Shown piece after piece: positions 9,626-21,432 of a stretch of DNA of 64,000 nucleotides. The DNA is taken from NCBI GenBank assembly GCA_020465985.1, contig JAANYP010000153.1, positions 230,001-294,000 on the forward strand. Direction: 5' to 3'. Numbering within the stretch: position 1 is the first letter of the stretch; each line of letters starts with the position of its first letter. The notes under the pieces are model-generated. The model saw only the letters and a program-made list of their open reading frames with translations. It did not search any database and was not told the origin of the DNA. The position numbers were made by a program, and so were the translations under genes. The stretch is from Centrapalus pauciflorus (Eukaryota > Streptophyta > Magnoliopsida > Asterales > Asteraceae).

Positions 9626-12239
9626 TGTAGCATCCCAAAATTTAGATTATATAATTAGTGTGATGAATCATTTAAAATATTCAAAATGCAAAATAGGAAT
9701 AAAAAGTTAAATGCCTAAATTGATAGAATAGTTTGATGACTTATTCAAGAAATTGACATTAAAATTTTATCCTTTTAGAAATATTTAAATTTTGTCATCT
9801 CTTAGGGACATGAAGCATGACATTTCCACCATCTCTTGGCTAAGCCAATGAGGGCTTATTTTTCCTTGTAAGAAAATGTCTCATTCTTGTCATATTCATC
9901 CTCTATATAATCCCACCTTTGAGTCCCCTATTCCATTGCCAAAATCAGTATTTTTAACCTTAGAAGAAATGTTGTTGGAGAGTGAGTGGGGGTTTGAACT
10001 TGGGTCTTGGAAGAGAAGCTTCATCTCCTTCATTTGTTTTCCATCTATAATCTTGAGGTAACCATCATATCCATTCTTGTCTTATAAATTTCATGTAATA
10101 AATAATCATCAAAATAAAGCTTTCAAGGAAGTTATTTTATGAAATTAAAACCACTTGTTCAAAATTTTCATCATCATATTCTTTGTAGACCTTGAACTCC
10201 ATTAATGGAGTTTCTTCAAAATTTGTGGAGAATCTTGAAATAACCTTTCAAACATCAAACAAGCTTGAATACTAGTTTAGCATTGAGTTTAGTATGTTAT
10301 TTCATGGATTGAATAGAGATTTAGAAACAAGAAAATGAGAATTTAAGATTTGTCAAGTAAGATTTGTATGGGTTGACTTTTGTGAAATATATAGATTAAT
10401 TGGAACAAAGATTAGAGAAAAAAAAGGAAAATAAATAAAAAAAAAATGGTGGCTTGCCGGATTCCGACCACTGGCGGCGGCGCCTGGCCGGCCGGCCGTC
10501 TTTCTGCTGCCCTCCCTCTGTCCGTCTGCTGCCCTCTGTCCTTCTCTTTCTTTTACTGTCTCATCCACACACACAAGACAAATGTGATAATGTGTTTTCA
10601 TTAAATGGGTTCTAATGGGTTTTGTTTTTATTGAAATGTAATTGGGCTTTTGATTAAAATTAAGATCTGGGTCTTTTTAATTAAAATCAGAGTGGGACTT
10701 TCTAATTAAAATCAGATTTGAGTTTTTTTAATTAAAATCATAATTGGTCCTGTTTAATTAAAATTAGATTTGAGCCTTTTTTTTATTCAAATCAGAATTG
10801 GGCCTTATATTTAATTGTGAATTGGGGTTAGTTAGCTTAAGTGCACTTTATATTATTATTTTGCGCTACTAACTAATTAAATTAAATGGACACCTATATT
10901 TATTTAGTTGGGCTAAGAAAATAGATTAACAAACTAAATGGGTTGCACTACTATTGGTTTGGGTTACCACTAATTTATCTTTTGAACTTTCACTAACTAA
11001 AATATACATAGGTTGATTCATCTTGCTTTAGTTATGTGTTAATATAATTGAATTATGATCGAGAAACTACTTAATATTTAAATAGATTTGAATATTAAAT
11101 TATTAAGTTATTTAGAGATTATTTAGTAGATAAACACGAATAGTTAATTTATATATTTATCTAAACTTTTACAAGAGGAACTTATATTAATTGTGGACCC
11201 TTATTTTATAAATTAAATTCGAAGGTCAAAATAACTTTTGTTAATAATACATGCCAATATTGGATGCAAAACGGAAAGGACTAAATTAAACAAATATCGT
11301 AAGATGGTTAAATGTTAATAGCGAAATTGGATATTATGGTATCAGCACTACAGTAGTGTTGTGTTGGGCTTTGGCTAGAGTTTGGATATTATTGTTAGAG
11401 TTTATACCGAACTTCAAGATTGAGGCAAACTATGGAACGTGCTGATTTGCAGGCTAGGTGAGTAACTTATTTAAATGCATAATATGCATATGTGACTACT
11501 TGAACTTGATATCTGATTTAATATGATTGCCATGAGAATTCCTTTATATTGCCATGATAAAATTATTGAGACTGCTTTGCCATGTTAAATTATTACCCTG
11601 AGGCTATATGTGAGAAACTCCAGTATGCATACTGTGATGAGATAATATGAGACATCTAAGAGACTGTGATGCTACTTCGTGTGGCAAAGCACACACCGAG
11701 CGAGTCGGTGCGCTAGCATCTCGGGCGAGCTGCATGCCTAGTTTTGTCTCCACGGGCGAGCCATGAATTATTTAGGGCGAGCCGGAACTGGTATGTTGTA
11801 TTTATGTCTAACAGTTATTCTACCGTTGTTATATGTGTTTGTTGTGTTGTTAAATTTGTTACTTGCTATGCGATTCCTCACCCCGTTGGGGGATTTATAT
11901 TTTACAGGTCCTGCTGATAAGTGCAACGCCACTATGGGCCAGAGTTCTCACTGATGTTCAACTACATGTCGAAGAAATAGAGATGCTTTTGGGATTCTCA
12001 TGCCTTAGTTTTGTTATGATGCTTTTGGGATCGGGTAGATCCATAGTCTTTATTAATTAAGATTTGGCATGTAATATCAATACTCTGATTTTGTAAGTGT
12101 ACTCTGATGATGTTTTTAGGATAGTTGTCTGCAAAATATATATTATCCTTTGAGAAAAATTTTATTTATCCCGTATTTTGAGATGCTTATAACGTAGAGA
12201 TCCTGTAATCGTTCTATAGAATTTAGGACGGGTGTTTCA
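9626..12239 (+). repeat. 5' LTR of the gypsy element
   Basis: 2614 bp, TG...CA. A TATA-like CTATATAATCCC lies at about 9902-9913. There is a C/T-rich stretch around 10495-10560. The LTR lacks about 64 bp present in the 3' LTR (18680-18745), consistent with deletion between short AATTT repeats, and it has about 20 extra bp near 11762. Open frames at 9876, 10353, 11763 and 11863 are short and lie wholly in LTR sequence, so they are not called. Confidence 0.93.
11694..11710 (+). other. Conserved LTR hairpin
   Basis: CACCGA-GCGAG-TCGGTG is a perfect 6-bp stem with a 5-nt loop. It recurs unchanged at 19466-19482 in the 3' LTR, next to repeated GGGCGAGC words. It may act in the retroelement RNA, but no function can be read from the sequence. 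Confidence 0.6.
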
Positions 12240-12251
12240 ATATCAGAGCCA
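12240..12251 (+). promoter_or_regulatory. Primer binding site of the gypsy element
   Basis: ATATCAGAGCCA directly follows the 5' LTR and matches most of TGGTATCAGAGC, the complement of the initiator tRNA-Met 3' end. The first TGG has decayed. Confidence 0.65.
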
Positions 12252-12510
12252 GGTTTTTGTCTTAGTGAATTAATTATCTTTTAGGTACTTAGTCTTAAAC
12301 CTTAGGATTTGCATGATCACTGTTAGAATAAGTGATGACTAATACGGGATATATGACCTTTTAAAAACCTATAGGACTTGGGTAGGGGTAATATAGGAAA
12401 TATGTGCTTATAAATATGAATGTACCCCTAACAAAGGAATTGATTGATAATAATAACTCAAGTTATGAATATGTGAATTATAAAACTGTACAACAGAGAG
12501 ATATCTACAA

Positions 12511-13590
12511 ATGACAAGAGCTTATATGATTATTAGCGTTAACATGATAAAGAGAATAAATCAAATGCATGAAACTCTAAATTTCAGGCCCATCGTCGAA
12601 GAGGACGATAGCCAAAGTCGGGTGAACGAAAACATGAATGCGAATGTTGAGTCTATTAACATTGAGAACACTGAGGACGAGCAAGATGATGATGATGAGG
12701 TAGACCCAATCATGGCACAAGAGAATCGTATCATGAAGTATGTGACAAGGTATGTACGTCATGCCATGGAAGAAGGACGGATGGAGAATCAGCGTGACCT
12801 ACATGAGATAAAGCAATTGATAGCGGCATCTAAGTCTGGTAATGGGGAAAATGAGCATAAGACACCTTCGGCCGAGGAAAAGAAAACTGGGTCTGGTACT
12901 GAAGCTGGAAAATCTTAGAGAACATCATTCAAGTACTTCAAAGGCTGTGGAGCCAAAGAGTTTGTGGGAGAGACTGAGCTGGTAAAGGCTCTGGAGTGGA
13001 TTGAGTGCATGGAGCGTGCCTTTCGTCTGAGTCATTGCTGGGATTCAGACAGAGTTACCTACGCAGCTGGTATGTTAGTAGGACGAGCTGGTACCTGGTG
13101 GTTGAATTTTGGGAGAGCAGTGGGATTTGATTTGATCTAGTCCATGACGTGGGAGCAATTTACTCGAAGATTCAAGGAGCAGTATTGCCCGACTGATATG
13201 GTGAAACAATTGGAGAAAGAATTTTTATCACTTGAGCAAGGGGGATGTCAGTTACCGAGTATGAGGCAGTGTTCAGAGAGAAATCTAAGTTTGCGATGAG
13301 GTATGCGATAGACGAGGAACAAAAGATTGATAGGTTTGTTGATAGTCTTCGACAGGGAATACGAGAGTTCGTGATATTGCAAAAGTTTCTGACATTAGAA
13401 GAGACAGCAATGAGTGCACGAAAGCGCGAGAGAGATATGCAGAGGTCGACTTCTTCGTGCATGCTCCCACCTTCAGCTAAGAGGGGTAGATTTGACAGCC
13501 CACAGCAGTTTCAGTTCCGTTCAACGGGATTCTCATCTGGATCTTCTCATCACCGAAGACCAAACCAGCAGGGACAGGGTGGCTGATTTC
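12511..13590 (+). pseudogene. Gypsy gag (capsid region), broken
   Basis: 12511-12918 gives a 135-residue acidic N-terminus that ends at a stop at 12916. The same frame continues as the retrotransposon gag domain (pattern W...F......W), with another stop near 13138 and a frameshift near 13245. 13245-13586 then carries the rest of the capsid-like domain and a basic, Ser/Gln-rich linker. Gag normally forms the virus-like particle that packages element RNA in the cytoplasm. With at least two stops and one frameshift this copy cannot make a full Gag. The start at 12511 is simply the first long in-frame ATG. Confidence 0.8.
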
Positions 13591-14389
13591 AGGGCTCTAC
13601 GATATAGGCAGCTTCATCAGCTTCCCATTCGGGATCACGATCACAGTCACAGTCACAGTCACAGAGAGATTGTCAGAGATGTGGGAAACGACATTCGGGT
13701 CAGTGTATGGGGTCATCACCTGCTTGTCATCATTGTGGGGAGTTTGGGCATCGACGTGTGAATTGTCCCAAGTCACCAGTGGTATGTTTTGATTTCAGGG
13801 TACAGGGGCACTACTTGAGAGACTGCCCGAGGCGAGGGCAGGCACAGAGTGGGAGTACGGCGTCAGTCCAACGCCCACGAGGTAACTCGGGTCAGCCGAG
13901 AAGAGATGAGACACCTAAGATGAAGGCACGTGCCTTCCAGATTACTGCCGACGAGGCCCGGGAGACTCCAGATGTGGTCACTGGTATTTTCTTACTTAAT
14001 AATTTACCTGCTCGTGTGCCATTTGACTCTGGTGCAAACCGATCGTTTGTGTGTACTTTATTTGCTCGTCATTGGGTATTGTTGCTTCTGTGCTTTCTAT
14101 TCCTATATCTGTTGAAACTGCAAATGGCATTGTGATTATGTTATCTGAAATTTATCGAGGGTGTACACTCAGCTTAGAGAGTAAAGACTTTAGCATTGAT
14201 CTTATTCCAATGATTATCGGGGGATTTGATGTGATTGTGGGCATGGAATGGCTAGCAGCAAATGATGCTCAGATTGTCTGTTCTAGACGCATGATTCAAA
14301 TTTCTGTCGATTCTTATGAAGAAATCTGTGTGTATGGTGAGAAACGCGTGGGGGATATGGGACTAATTTCTATGGTTGAGGCTCGCTGA
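13591..14389 (+). pseudogene. Gypsy zinc knuckle and aspartic protease, broken
   Basis: The frame 13707-14135 has a knuckle CHHCGEFGHRRVNC, followed by a second degenerate one (CFDFRVQGHYLRDC, second Cys lost). The protease active-site motif FDSGANRSF lies near 14023-14049. A frameshift near 14085 moves the rest of protease to 14051-14389, where IIGGFDVIVGMEWLA is the typical C-terminal protease block. A stop at 14387-14389 separates it from RT. The His-rich stretch encoded at 13630-13680 is a CA(C/G) repeat between domains. Confidence 0.82.
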
Positions 14390-15411
14390 AGCATTGCTAA
14401 AGGTTGTGGATCTTTTCTTGCTTATGCCATCGATTCTTCTGAAGTTAAGAAGTCAGTTTCTGATGTGCCGATTGTTCGGGAATTTCTTGAGGTGTTCCCT
14501 GATGAATTACTTGGCTTACCCCCCGACAGAGAGGTTGAGTTTCGGATTGATTTAGTGCCAGGGGCATCCCTGATCGCTCGTGCACCGTACCGATTAGCAC
14601 CAACAGAGATGAAGGAGATGATGTCTCAGCTGCAAGAGTTACTAGACCGAGGTTTCATTCGACCGAGCACTTCACCTTGGGGTGCTCCAGTCTTGTTCGT
14701 GAAGAAAAAGGATGGCACTTTTCAGATGTGTATCGACTACCGAGAATTGAACAAAGTGACTGTCAAGAACAAATACCCGTTGCCACGAATTGATGACTTA
14801 TTCGATCAGTTGCAGGGAGCATGTTGTTTTTCTAAGATTGATCTCCGGTCGGGATATCACCAGCAGAAGATTCATGATGATGATATCCCCAAGACCGCCT
14901 TCCGGACCAGATATGGTCATTATGAGTTCCTCGTGATGCCGTTTGGCTTAACCAACGCACCTGCCGCATTTATGGATATAATGAACAGGGTTTGTCGTTC
15001 AATGTTGGACAAATCGGTGCTTGTGTTCATCGATGATATTCTGGTGTATTCGAAGTCTAAAGCCGAACATGCTATCCACCTGAGACAATTATTTGAGATA
15101 TTGCAGGCAAATAATTATACGCAAAATTTTCCAAATGTGAATTCTGGATCCCAAGCGTACAGTTCTTAGGCCACACGATCAGTGGTGAGGGTGTATTTGT
15201 GGATCAGACGAAGATAGAGGCCATTATGAATTGGGTCCAATCTCATAATGCTTCCGAAGTGAGGAGTTTCCTTGGGTTAGCTAGTTATTATCGTCGTTTC
15301 ATTCGGGGTTTCTCCAAGATTGCTGTGCCGTTGACAACCATGACGAGGAAGAATGTGAAGTTTGTGTGAGGTGAGTCTCAGGAGTAGGCATTTCAATTCC
15401 TGAAGCAGTGT
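14390..15411 (+). pseudogene. Gypsy reverse transcriptase, broken
   Basis: 14465-15169 encodes the fingers and palm of a Ty3-type RT. Visible blocks are the VFPDEL...LPPDREVEF entry, RPSTSPWGAPVLFVKKKDG, FSKIDLRSGYHQ, FLVMPFGLTNAPAAF and the catalytic FIDDILVYS (Ty3 elements use F/Y-x-DD). The reaction is RNA- and DNA-templated DNA synthesis from the tRNA primer. A frameshift near 15125 shifts the thumb region, where LGHTISGEG and FLGLASYYRRFI can be read in another frame, and a TGA near 15368 follows. The first part is well preserved. Confidence 0.88.
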
Positions 15412-15775
15412 TTGAGTAATGCACCGATTCTTGCCTTACCCGAGGGTAGTGATGACTTTGTTGTCTATAGTGATGCGTCACTACAGGGTCTCGGATGTGT
15501 TCTAATGCAGCGAGGTAAAGTGATTGCTTATGCGTCTCGACTGTTAAAAGACTACGAGAAGAATTATCCAACACATGATTTAGAGTTGGCTGCAGTTGTG
15601 TTTGCGCTAAAGTTGTGGCGACATTACTTGTATGGGACGAAGTGTCAGCTCTATACCGATCATAAGAGCTTGAAATACATCTTCGATCAGAAAGAGCTTA
15701 ATATGAGACAGCAGCGAGCCATGGAACTTATAAAAGAACGACTGTGATATCCTATACCACCCGGGTAAAGCAAAT
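15412..15775 (+). pseudogene. Gypsy RNase H, broken
   Basis: 15412-15747 encodes the RNase H domain: VVYSDASLQGLGCVLMQ holds the first catalytic Asp, HDLELAAVVFALKLWRHYLYG the Glu block, and LYTDHKSLKYIF the second Asp. It degrades the RNA strand during reverse transcription. A one-base disruption near 15745 ends the frame at a TGA, just before the DALSRK block that opens integrase. Confidence 0.88.
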
Positions 15776-16662
15776 GTGGTAGCAGATGCACTTAGTCGCA
15801 AGTCATATACGGGGGTACTTTGTTGTGTGACTGCACGTCCTCCTGCTAAGAATTCCATCATTGATGAACTTTTGAGGTTGCAGCCCGAGGCTTCATCTGC
15901 TGAATTTGTGAAGTCTGAGTGCATGGTGGGTTATTCTGACAGACTTTCTCCTGACAGTCGTGGAGTGTTGACATTTGTGGGTCGAGTCTGGATGCCCAAG
16001 CAAGGTGGCTTGCGAGATCTCCTATATTCAGAGGGCCATAATTCTCGATTATCAGTTCACCCCGGTACTACGAAGATGTATCATGATCTACGGGTAGACT
16101 TTTGGTGGCCTGGCCTGAAGAAGGATATTGGTGACTTTGTTGATAAGTGTGTGATCTGTTTGCAAGTGAAATCTGAGCATCAGAAGCCGTATGGTAGTCT
16201 ACAGCCGCTTGAAATTCCTAGGTGGAAATGGGAGGAGATTGCCATGGATTTCGTCACAAAGCTCCCAAAGACACAACGACAGCACGACTCGATTTGGGTG
16301 GTGGTCGACCGACTCACCAAGACCGCGCATTTCATTCCCGTTTGTGAGAATTATTCCATGGATAGGTGGGCACAAATATATATTAACGAGATCGTTGCTA
16401 GACATGGTGTTTCGAAGAAGATAGTGTCAGATAGAGATTCTCGTTTCACTTCTCGCTTCTGGCAGAGTTTACAGCATGAGTTGGGTACGCGTGTCACTCT
16501 TAGCACTGCTTTTCACCCACAGACAGACGGCCAGAGCGAGCGAACTATACAGACACTCGAAGATATGTTGCGAGCCTGTGTGCTTTAGTTTGGAGGGAAC
16601 TGGGATGCACATCTGCCATTGATTGAGTTCTCGTATAATAACTCGTATCATTCTCGATAGGC
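15776..16662 (+). pseudogene. Gypsy integrase, N-terminal and catalytic domains
   Basis: The frame 15776-16588 starts at ADALSRK, the usual RNase H/integrase junction. The HHCC zinc-binding region is HPGTTKMYHD...CVICLQVK. The DDE catalytic core shows DFVTKLP, VVVDRLTKTAHFIP, VSDRDSRFTSRFW and TDGQSERTIQTLE, so all catalytic acids appear present. A TAG at 16586 cuts the frame and another TAG lies near 16659. Integrase inserts the cDNA into host chromatin. Confidence 0.88.
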
Positions 16663-17321
16663 ATGCCACCGTTTAAGGCATTGCACGGTCGTAAGTGCCG
16701 CACACCGACATGTTGGCGCGAGTTGGGTGAAATACCGATTGGAGGGCCCGAGTTACTGCAGATTACACATGATAAGATAAAACTCATCCGCGAGAGATTG
16801 AAAGACGCTCAAGACAGACAGAAAATGTATTCAGACCGCGAACATCGAAATGTAAAGCTCGAAGTGGGTAGTTTGGTAATGTTGAAGGTGTCGCCATGGA
16901 AAGGCATTATGAGATTTAGTAAGAAGGGCAAGTTAAGCCCTCGATTTATTGGTCCTTATCGCATCATTAAACACATTGGAGCTCAAGCTTACCAACTGGA
17001 GTTACCACCTGAATTGGCGGGGATGCACGATGTATTTCATGTTAGCTACCTCCAAAAGTGTCTTAGTAATATGGAAGAGATGGCAACTCAGGATGTCCGT
17101 ATTGATGAGAAGCTACGGTATGTCGAGGAACCAGAGCAAATCTTAGACGAGAAAGTATGAAACCTGAGGAGCAAACAGATTGAGATGGTATTGGTCAAGT
17201 GGCGTCATCACCGCGGTCCAAACCACACGTGGGACTCGAAGTCTGAGATGATGGCGAGATACCCTGACCTATTCACGACTGCAGGATCTGAAGGACGAGA
17301 TCAATCAGAGTGATAGGTAAT
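16663..17321 (+). pseudogene. Gypsy integrase C-terminal region with chromodomain-like tail
   Basis: 16663-17160 covers the C-terminal integrase region, with the GPFRI-like block (FIGPYRIIKHIGAQAYQLEL) and DVFHVSYLQKC. After the TGA at 17158 the same frame continues with IEMVLVKWRHHRGPNHTW and MMARYPDLF, a chromodomain-like module ending at a TGA near 17312. In chromoviruses this module can steer integration to marked chromatin. No strong polypurine tract is visible before the LTR at 17322. Confidence 0.85.
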
Positions 17322-19989
17322 TGTAACATACCAAAATTTAGATTATATAATTATTGTGATGAATCATTTAAAGTATTCAAAATGTGAAATAGGAATAAAA
17401 AGTTAAATGCCTAAATTGATAGAATAGTTTAATGACTTATTCAAGAAATTGACATTAAAATTTTATCCTTTTAGAAATATTTAAATTTAGTCATCTCTTG
17501 GGGACATGAAGCATGACATTTCCACCATCTCTTGGCTAAGCCAATGAGGGCTTATTTTTCCTTGTAAGAAAATGTCTCATTCTTGTCATATTCATCCTCT
17601 ATATAATCCCACCTTTGAATCCACTATTCTATTGCCAAAATCAGTATTTTTAACCTTAGAAGAAATGTTGTTGGAGAGTGAGTGAGGGTTTGAACTTGGG
17701 TCTTGGAAGAGAAGCTTCATCTCCTTCATTTGTTTTCCATCTATAATCTTGAGGTAACCATCATCTCCATTCTTGTTTTATAAATTTCATGTAGTAAATA
17801 ATCATCAAAATAAAGCTTTCAAGGAAGTTATTTTATGAAATTAAAACCACTTGTTCAAAATTTTCATCATCATATTCTTTGTAGACATTGAACTCCATTA
17901 ATGGAGTTTCTTCAAAATTTGTGGAGAATCTTGAAATAACCTCTCAAACATCAAACAAGCTTGAATACTAGTTTAGCATTGAGTTTACTATGTTATTTCA
18001 TGGATTGAATAGAGATTTAGAAACAAGAAAATGAGAATTTAAGATTTGTCAAGTAAGATTTGTATGGGTTGACTTTTGTGAAATATATAGATTAAATGGA
18101 ACAAAGATTAGAGAAAAAAAAGGAAAAGAAAAGAACAAAAAAATGGTGGGTTGCCAATTTCCGACCGCCGGCGGCGGCAGCGCCGGTGGCTGGCCGGCCA
18201 GCCGTCTGTCTGCTGCTCTCCCTCTGTCCGTCTGCTGCCCACTGTCCTTCTCTATCTTTTACTGTCTAATGCACACACACAAGACAAATGTGATAATGGG
18301 TTTTCATTAAATGGGTTCTAATGGGTTTTGTTTTTATTGAAATGTAATTGGGCTTTTAATTAAAATTAAGATCTGGGCCTTTTTAATTAAAATCAGTGTG
18401 GGCCTTTCTAATCAAAATCAGATTTGAGTTTTTTTAATTAAAATCAGAATCGGGCCTTTATAATTAAAATTAGATTTGAGACTTTTTTTATTAAAATCAG
18501 AATTGGGCCTTATATTTAATTGAGAATTGGGCTTAGTTAGCTTAAGTACACTTTATATTATTCTTTTGGGCTACTAACTAATTAAATTAAATGGACACCT
18601 ATATTTATTTAGTTGGGTTAAGAAAATAGATAAACAAACTAAATGGGTTGCACTACTATTGGTTTGGGTTACCACTAATTTCTTAGATTTGGTTGATATA
18701 TTTATTAGGGTGGACTAATATAATTGGTGATGTTAGATAATTAAATTTATCTTTTGAACTTTCACTAACTAAAATATACATAGGTTGATTCATCTTGCTT
18801 TAGTTATGTGTTAATATAATTGAATTATGATTGAGAGACTACTTAATATTTAAATGGATTTGAATATTAAATTATTAAGTTATTTAAAAATTATTTAGTA
18901 GATAAACACGAATAGTTAATTTAAATATTTATCTAAACTTTTACAAGAGGAACTTATATTAATTGGGACGATTATTTTATAAATTAAATTCGAAGGTCAA
19001 AATAACTTTTGTTAATAATACATGCCAATATTGGATGCAAAACGGAAAGGACTAAATTAAACAAATATCGTAAGATGGTTAAATGTTAATAGCAAAATTG
19101 GATATTATGGTATCAGGACTACAGTAGTGTTGTGTTGGGCTTTGGCTAGAGCTTGAATATTATTGTTAGAGTTTATACCGAACTTCAGGATTGAGGCAAA
19201 CTATAGAACGTGCTGATTTGCAGGCTAGGTGAGTAACTTATTTAAATGCATAATATGCATATGTGACTACTTGAACTTGATATCTGATTTATTATGATTG
19301 CCATGAGAATTCCTTTATATTGCCATGATAAAATTATTGAGACTGCTTTGCCATGTTAAATTATGACCCTTAGTCTATATGTGAGAAACGCCAGTATGCA
19401 TACTGTGATGGAGATAATATGAGACATTTAAGAGAGTGTGATGCTACTTCGTGTGGAAAAGCACACACCGAGCGAGTCGGTGCACTAGCATGTCGGGCGA
19501 GCCGCATGCCTAGTTTTGTCTCCACGGGCGAGCCGGAACTGTAGTATGTTGTATTTATGTCTAACAGTTATTCTACCATTGTTATATGTGTTTGTTGTGT
19601 TGTTAAATTTGTTACTCGCTAGGCGATTGCTCACCCCGTTGGGGGACTTATATTTTATAGGTCCTGCTGATAAGGGCAAGGCCACTACGGGCAAGAGTTT
19701 CACTGATGTTCAACTACATGTCAAAGAGATAGAGATGCTTTAGAGATTCTCATGCCTTAGTTTTGTTATGATGCTTTTGGGATCGGGTAGATCCATAGAC
19801 ATTATTAATTAAGATTTGGCATGTAATATCAATACTCTGATTTTGTAAGCGTACTCTGATGATGTTTTTGGGATAGTTGTCTACAATATATATTATCCTT
19901 TGAGAAAAATTTTATTTATCCCGTATTTTGAGGTGCTTATAACGTAGAGATCCTGTAATCGTTCTATAGAATTTAGGACGGGTGTTTCA
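17322..19989 (+). repeat. 3' LTR of the gypsy element
   Basis: 2668 bp and colinear with 9626-12239, with scattered substitutions and a few indels. It retains the 64-bp segment (18680-18745) missing from the 5' LTR. It ends ...GGTGTTTCA at 19989 and is followed by TSD ATCAG. Confidence 0.93.
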
Positions 19990-21050
19990 ATCAGCCTGTG
20001 CTGATGTTCCGGCTCACCTACAGCCCCCTGGTTAAGAAAACCCAGTTCCTGGGTTTCTACAGGAGCGTGATCTATTCTATATAACTTCACGTGCTCACTC
20101 TCTTGATCTGCATATTTTAATAATACTTCTGGAATTGGCATTATATTTGCATTCGGCGAATCCTGTAACCCATGCAGACTCATCATCACATAGTCAGGGC
20201 ACCTCTGAGCATTTGATCGTTTAAGAATCTATTCATTGACTCTTAAGATGCCCCTTATCAATATTTGTATGAATCTTTGAAGAGCGACAAACTTTCGTGC
20301 TCTATTCATCGTCTTGGCTAACACCACCTCCTTCAAGTCCTCCCAAATACATTGAGCGTAGTCATAATGCTTGTTAAACGACAATCCCATGAAAAATTCT
20401 AAGACAATGGATGATGCACCGATCTATTTCAGTATGCTTGGACGTCATGCATCGGTTTATAATGCCAAAAAACGTGTACCATTCTCCATTAAGTCCATTT
20501 CTATGAAACTTAGAGCTTTTCGGTAGTGGTTTAGAGTATCCTAAGCATATCAAATCATGGACTAACTCTTCATCAGATACAAAATCTTTGAAGTCTGCTA
20601 GCTCTGGAAAGTTCATGTAATCAATGCGATGCGGTAGAAACGGATTATGTCTGAGCCTTGATAGTGTAATCTTAGTCTTGAATTGATCAATGGTAACCTT
20701 GAAGTGATGGTTACCATCAGCTGGGACGAACTTGATTGTATGCCAAAACTGCTGTAAGTACACTTGGGGAGTTGAGGGTTTATAGTGAAGTAGATAACCT
20801 AAAGGATGTCCTTTAAGGATGTCTACTATGATTGGGTGGCTGAATTTTATTATTTTGGGATCAAGACGGTGGTTGTTATCACGAAAGGGTAGGCAATGTT
20901 TGGGTTTCACTAACTGAGTGTCTGGTATGGTGTAGAGCGTGAAGGTCGGGTGACAGAAACGGATATCACTGGTTTGGATACCAGTGTATGGTTCGAAGAT
21001 GAATGGGAATTAGATGAATTTGAAGGTTGGGATTGAGCTGGGGAAGCCAT
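19990..21050 (-). pseudogene. Element C ORF3, N-terminal part
   Basis: A start codon at 21050 (MASPAQSQ...) opens a Ser-rich leader. A frameshift near 20950 leads into the main frame 20910-20374, which contains VYLQQFWHTIKFV, ...LICLGYSKPLP and LNGEWYTFFGIINRC. A further shift near 20390 leads to the segment ending at the gypsy target site. The pattern QFW...GY...L..W..F......C...K matches the N-terminal domain of ORF3 in elements A and B (YVRQFYDHLQV, RIGYS, LIGQWRFLAHVFMVC). I know of similar proteins of unknown function encoded by Asteraceae copia elements, from memory only. At least two frameshifts plus the gypsy insertion make it non-functional. Confidence 0.68.
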
Positions 21051-21080
21051 TTGATACCTATGAAAATAATAGACATGTTA
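21051..21080 (-). promoter_or_regulatory. Predicted 3' splice site before element C ORF3
   Basis: In element sense the sequence reads CTAAC, then a T-rich stretch ending TTTTCATAG, then GTATCAA and the ORF3 ATG at 21050. CTAAC about 20 nt before a TTTT..AG is a good match to plant branch point plus acceptor. Confidence 0.5.
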
Positions 21081-21432
21081 GACACAGTAGATAATCAAAT
21101 GAAATCCTGCAAATAGAAAAATAAAACATTTTTCTAGAAATTAGGAAAAATATGTGTTTCCCTGTTTAAAGCATCGATATTCCAGACAATAATATAGAGA
21201 TATTATTGTTAGGATTCCAAAGTCAATCGTTAAGAGACCAATGTTATAAAAACACAGATTTTAAAAATTTCTCGAAAAATGTGAAATTTTTCTTAAAAAT
21301 TAAAATTCCTCAACACCTAGAAATTTTTTTAGAAATTTGAGTATGAAACTCGAATGAAACATGATGTTTCTCGGATGACTCATGATCCAACTCGAATATC
21401 ATAAGTATGAAACTCGAATGAATAAGAGCTTT
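21081..21432. other. Non-coding remnant of element C
   Basis: AT-rich, no gene. In element sense it contains several ATTCGAGTT-type words (21340-21460), the motif shared by the non-coding parts of the other copia elements. The normal integrase, RT and RNase H that should lie between 21433 and ORF3 are deleted. Confidence 0.5.

Larger units (their letters stand above)
9626..19989 (+). mobile_element. Complete Ty3/gypsy LTR retrotransposon, Tekay/Del-like chromovirus
   Basis: Long terminal repeats 9626-12239 and 17322-19989 start TGTA and end GTTTCA, and are flanked by a perfect 5-bp duplication ATCAG (9621-9625, 19990-19994). An initiator-tRNA-Met-like primer site follows the 5' LTR. Gag, protease, RT, RNase H, integrase and a chromodomain-like tail lie in Ty3/gypsy order on the plus strand. 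Integrase follows RNase H, and the C-terminal KW..H......W....YPDLF pattern suits Tekay/Del chromoviruses. Stops and frameshifts interrupt every polyprotein segment. The element sits inside ORF3 of copia element C. Confidence 0.95.

Noticed and set aside
9467..9658. His-rich plus-strand frame
   Set aside because: It is the antisense of the Asp run in element C ORF3.
11694..11710. Resemblance of the LTR hairpin to the terminal stem-loop of a Cas9 guide RNA
   Set aside because: It is a chance match of a GC-rich stem. It sits in both LTRs of a plant retroelement, with no repeats-spacers or cas genes.
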